Source of the DNA: Candidatus Aerophobota bacterium | GTDB taxonomy: Bacteria; Aerophobota; Aerophobia; Aerophobales; B3-G15 | NCBI GenBank assembly: GCA_030607715.1 | Contig: JAUWJM010000106.1 | Span: 1-5,845, forward strand | Reading direction: 5' to 3' | Length of the DNA stretch: 5,845 bases | In this document: in pieces, positions 5,501 through 5,845 of the stretch | How the letters are laid out: each line of letters starts with the position of its first letter | Numbering within the stretch: the first letter of the stretch is position 1 | Program-made: the position numbers and the translations under genes | The notes under the pieces: model-generated | What the model was told of the DNA's origin: nothing | The model's database searches: none | What the model saw: only the letters and a program-made list of their open reading frames with translations

Positions 5501-5845
5501 AACCATGCACTCAACAGAGAGGAAATGTGTTCAACAGTTCTTAAAGGCATTGCATCACCAGAATATTCATTGCTTATGAAAGGATTTCCCGGTTACGATC
5601 CTACCGAAGCAAAAAAACTCTCAAAATATGATCCAGAATTAGCTAAAAAACTCTTGGCTGAGGCAGGGTATCCCAATGGAAAAGGCTTCCCTAAATTGGA
5701 GATGTGGCTAAGAGCAGAAAACCAGTTAATGCCATGGCAAAAACCTGCCGCTGTTTATATGCAGGCCCATTTCAAAAAAGTGTTGGGAGTTGACATTGTA
5801 CCACGAGTTATAGAGGTTAAAACTTTTACAGATGCCATGAATAAA
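5501..5845 (+). pseudogene. Fragment of a family-5 ABC substrate-binding protein (peptide/nickel type), 5'-truncated, runs off the window
   Basis: The sequence 'NHALNREEMCSTVLKGIASP' matches the block '(A)L(N)YAIDRE.I...VLKG.A.P' in the middle of SBP_bac_5 proteins. It is followed by 'GFPGYDP', 'YDPELAKKLLAEAGYPNGKG', 'FPKLEMWLRAE' and 'VDIVPRVIEVKTFTDAMNK', all in family order. Family knowledge: these are extracytoplasmic lipoproteins or periplasmic proteins of 500-600 residues that deliver oligopeptides, nickel or sugars to a Dpp/Opp-type importer. Here the signal peptide and about half of the protein are missing, replaced by unrelated in-frame sequence. The first in-frame ATG (5525) lies inside the conserved block. 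The frame is still open at base 5845, so the 3' end is unseen. Without an export signal it cannot do the usual job, hence the pseudogene call; a misassembly at about 5500 is an alternative. Confidence 0.75.

Noticed and set aside
1..5845. CRISPR array, tRNA, rRNA or riboswitch
   Set aside because: No regularly spaced direct repeats, cloverleaf-like segments or recognisable aptamer motifs were seen on either strand.

Overview
The window looks like a stretch of an AT-rich, probably uncultured and anaerobic bacterium. Genes have Shine-Dalgarno sites, they are closely packed on one strand, and the protein families are typical of sugar-metabolising bacteria. Some of these families (CUT1 sugar permease, MtaA-like UroD protein) are common in groups such as Atribacterota or Thermotogota, but the sequence alone does not fix the phylum. 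Every gene recognised is on the + strand.

Layout. 1-987: 3' part of a DegT/DnrJ/EryC1/StrS-type PLP aminotransferase that enters the window already open. 1035-1895: intact polysaccharide deacetylase (NodB/CE4 fold) behind a strong ribosome binding site. 1892-2304: remnant of a MalF/UgpA-type sugar ABC permease, starting in an ATGA overlap with the deacetylase. It has a frameshift at a T run, a TGA at a conserved Trp position, and no C-terminal half. 2347-3363: intact Gfo/Idh/MocA oxidoreductase. 3435-4189: internally deleted IS3-family insertion sequence with both terminal repeats and a complete DD(35)E triad, but with a start-proximal frameshift and an in-frame TGA. 4291-5322: intact UroD/MtaA-like protein with a His-X-Cys...Cys zinc-type site. 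5332-5500: unexplained segment, possibly an end of another mobile element. 5501-5845: 5'-truncated fragment of a family-5 (peptide/nickel type) ABC substrate-binding protein that runs out of the window.

How it fits together. The deacetylase, permease and oxidoreductase look like the residue of a carbohydrate or amino-sugar utilisation operon whose transporter has decayed. The aminotransferase and the UroD-like protein are not clearly part of the same pathway. Intact enzymes alternate with broken transport genes and a crippled IS, so this is an eroding accessory region rather than a complete system.

The most interesting signals are regulatory. The left end of the IS carries a good inward promoter, and a 10-bp inverted repeat there could hide the transposase start in read-through transcripts. 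A near-consensus promoter lies inside the transposase and points at the UroD-like gene. Two separate broken genes carry TGA exactly where relatives have Trp. I found no convincing novel defence or other undescribed multi-gene system.
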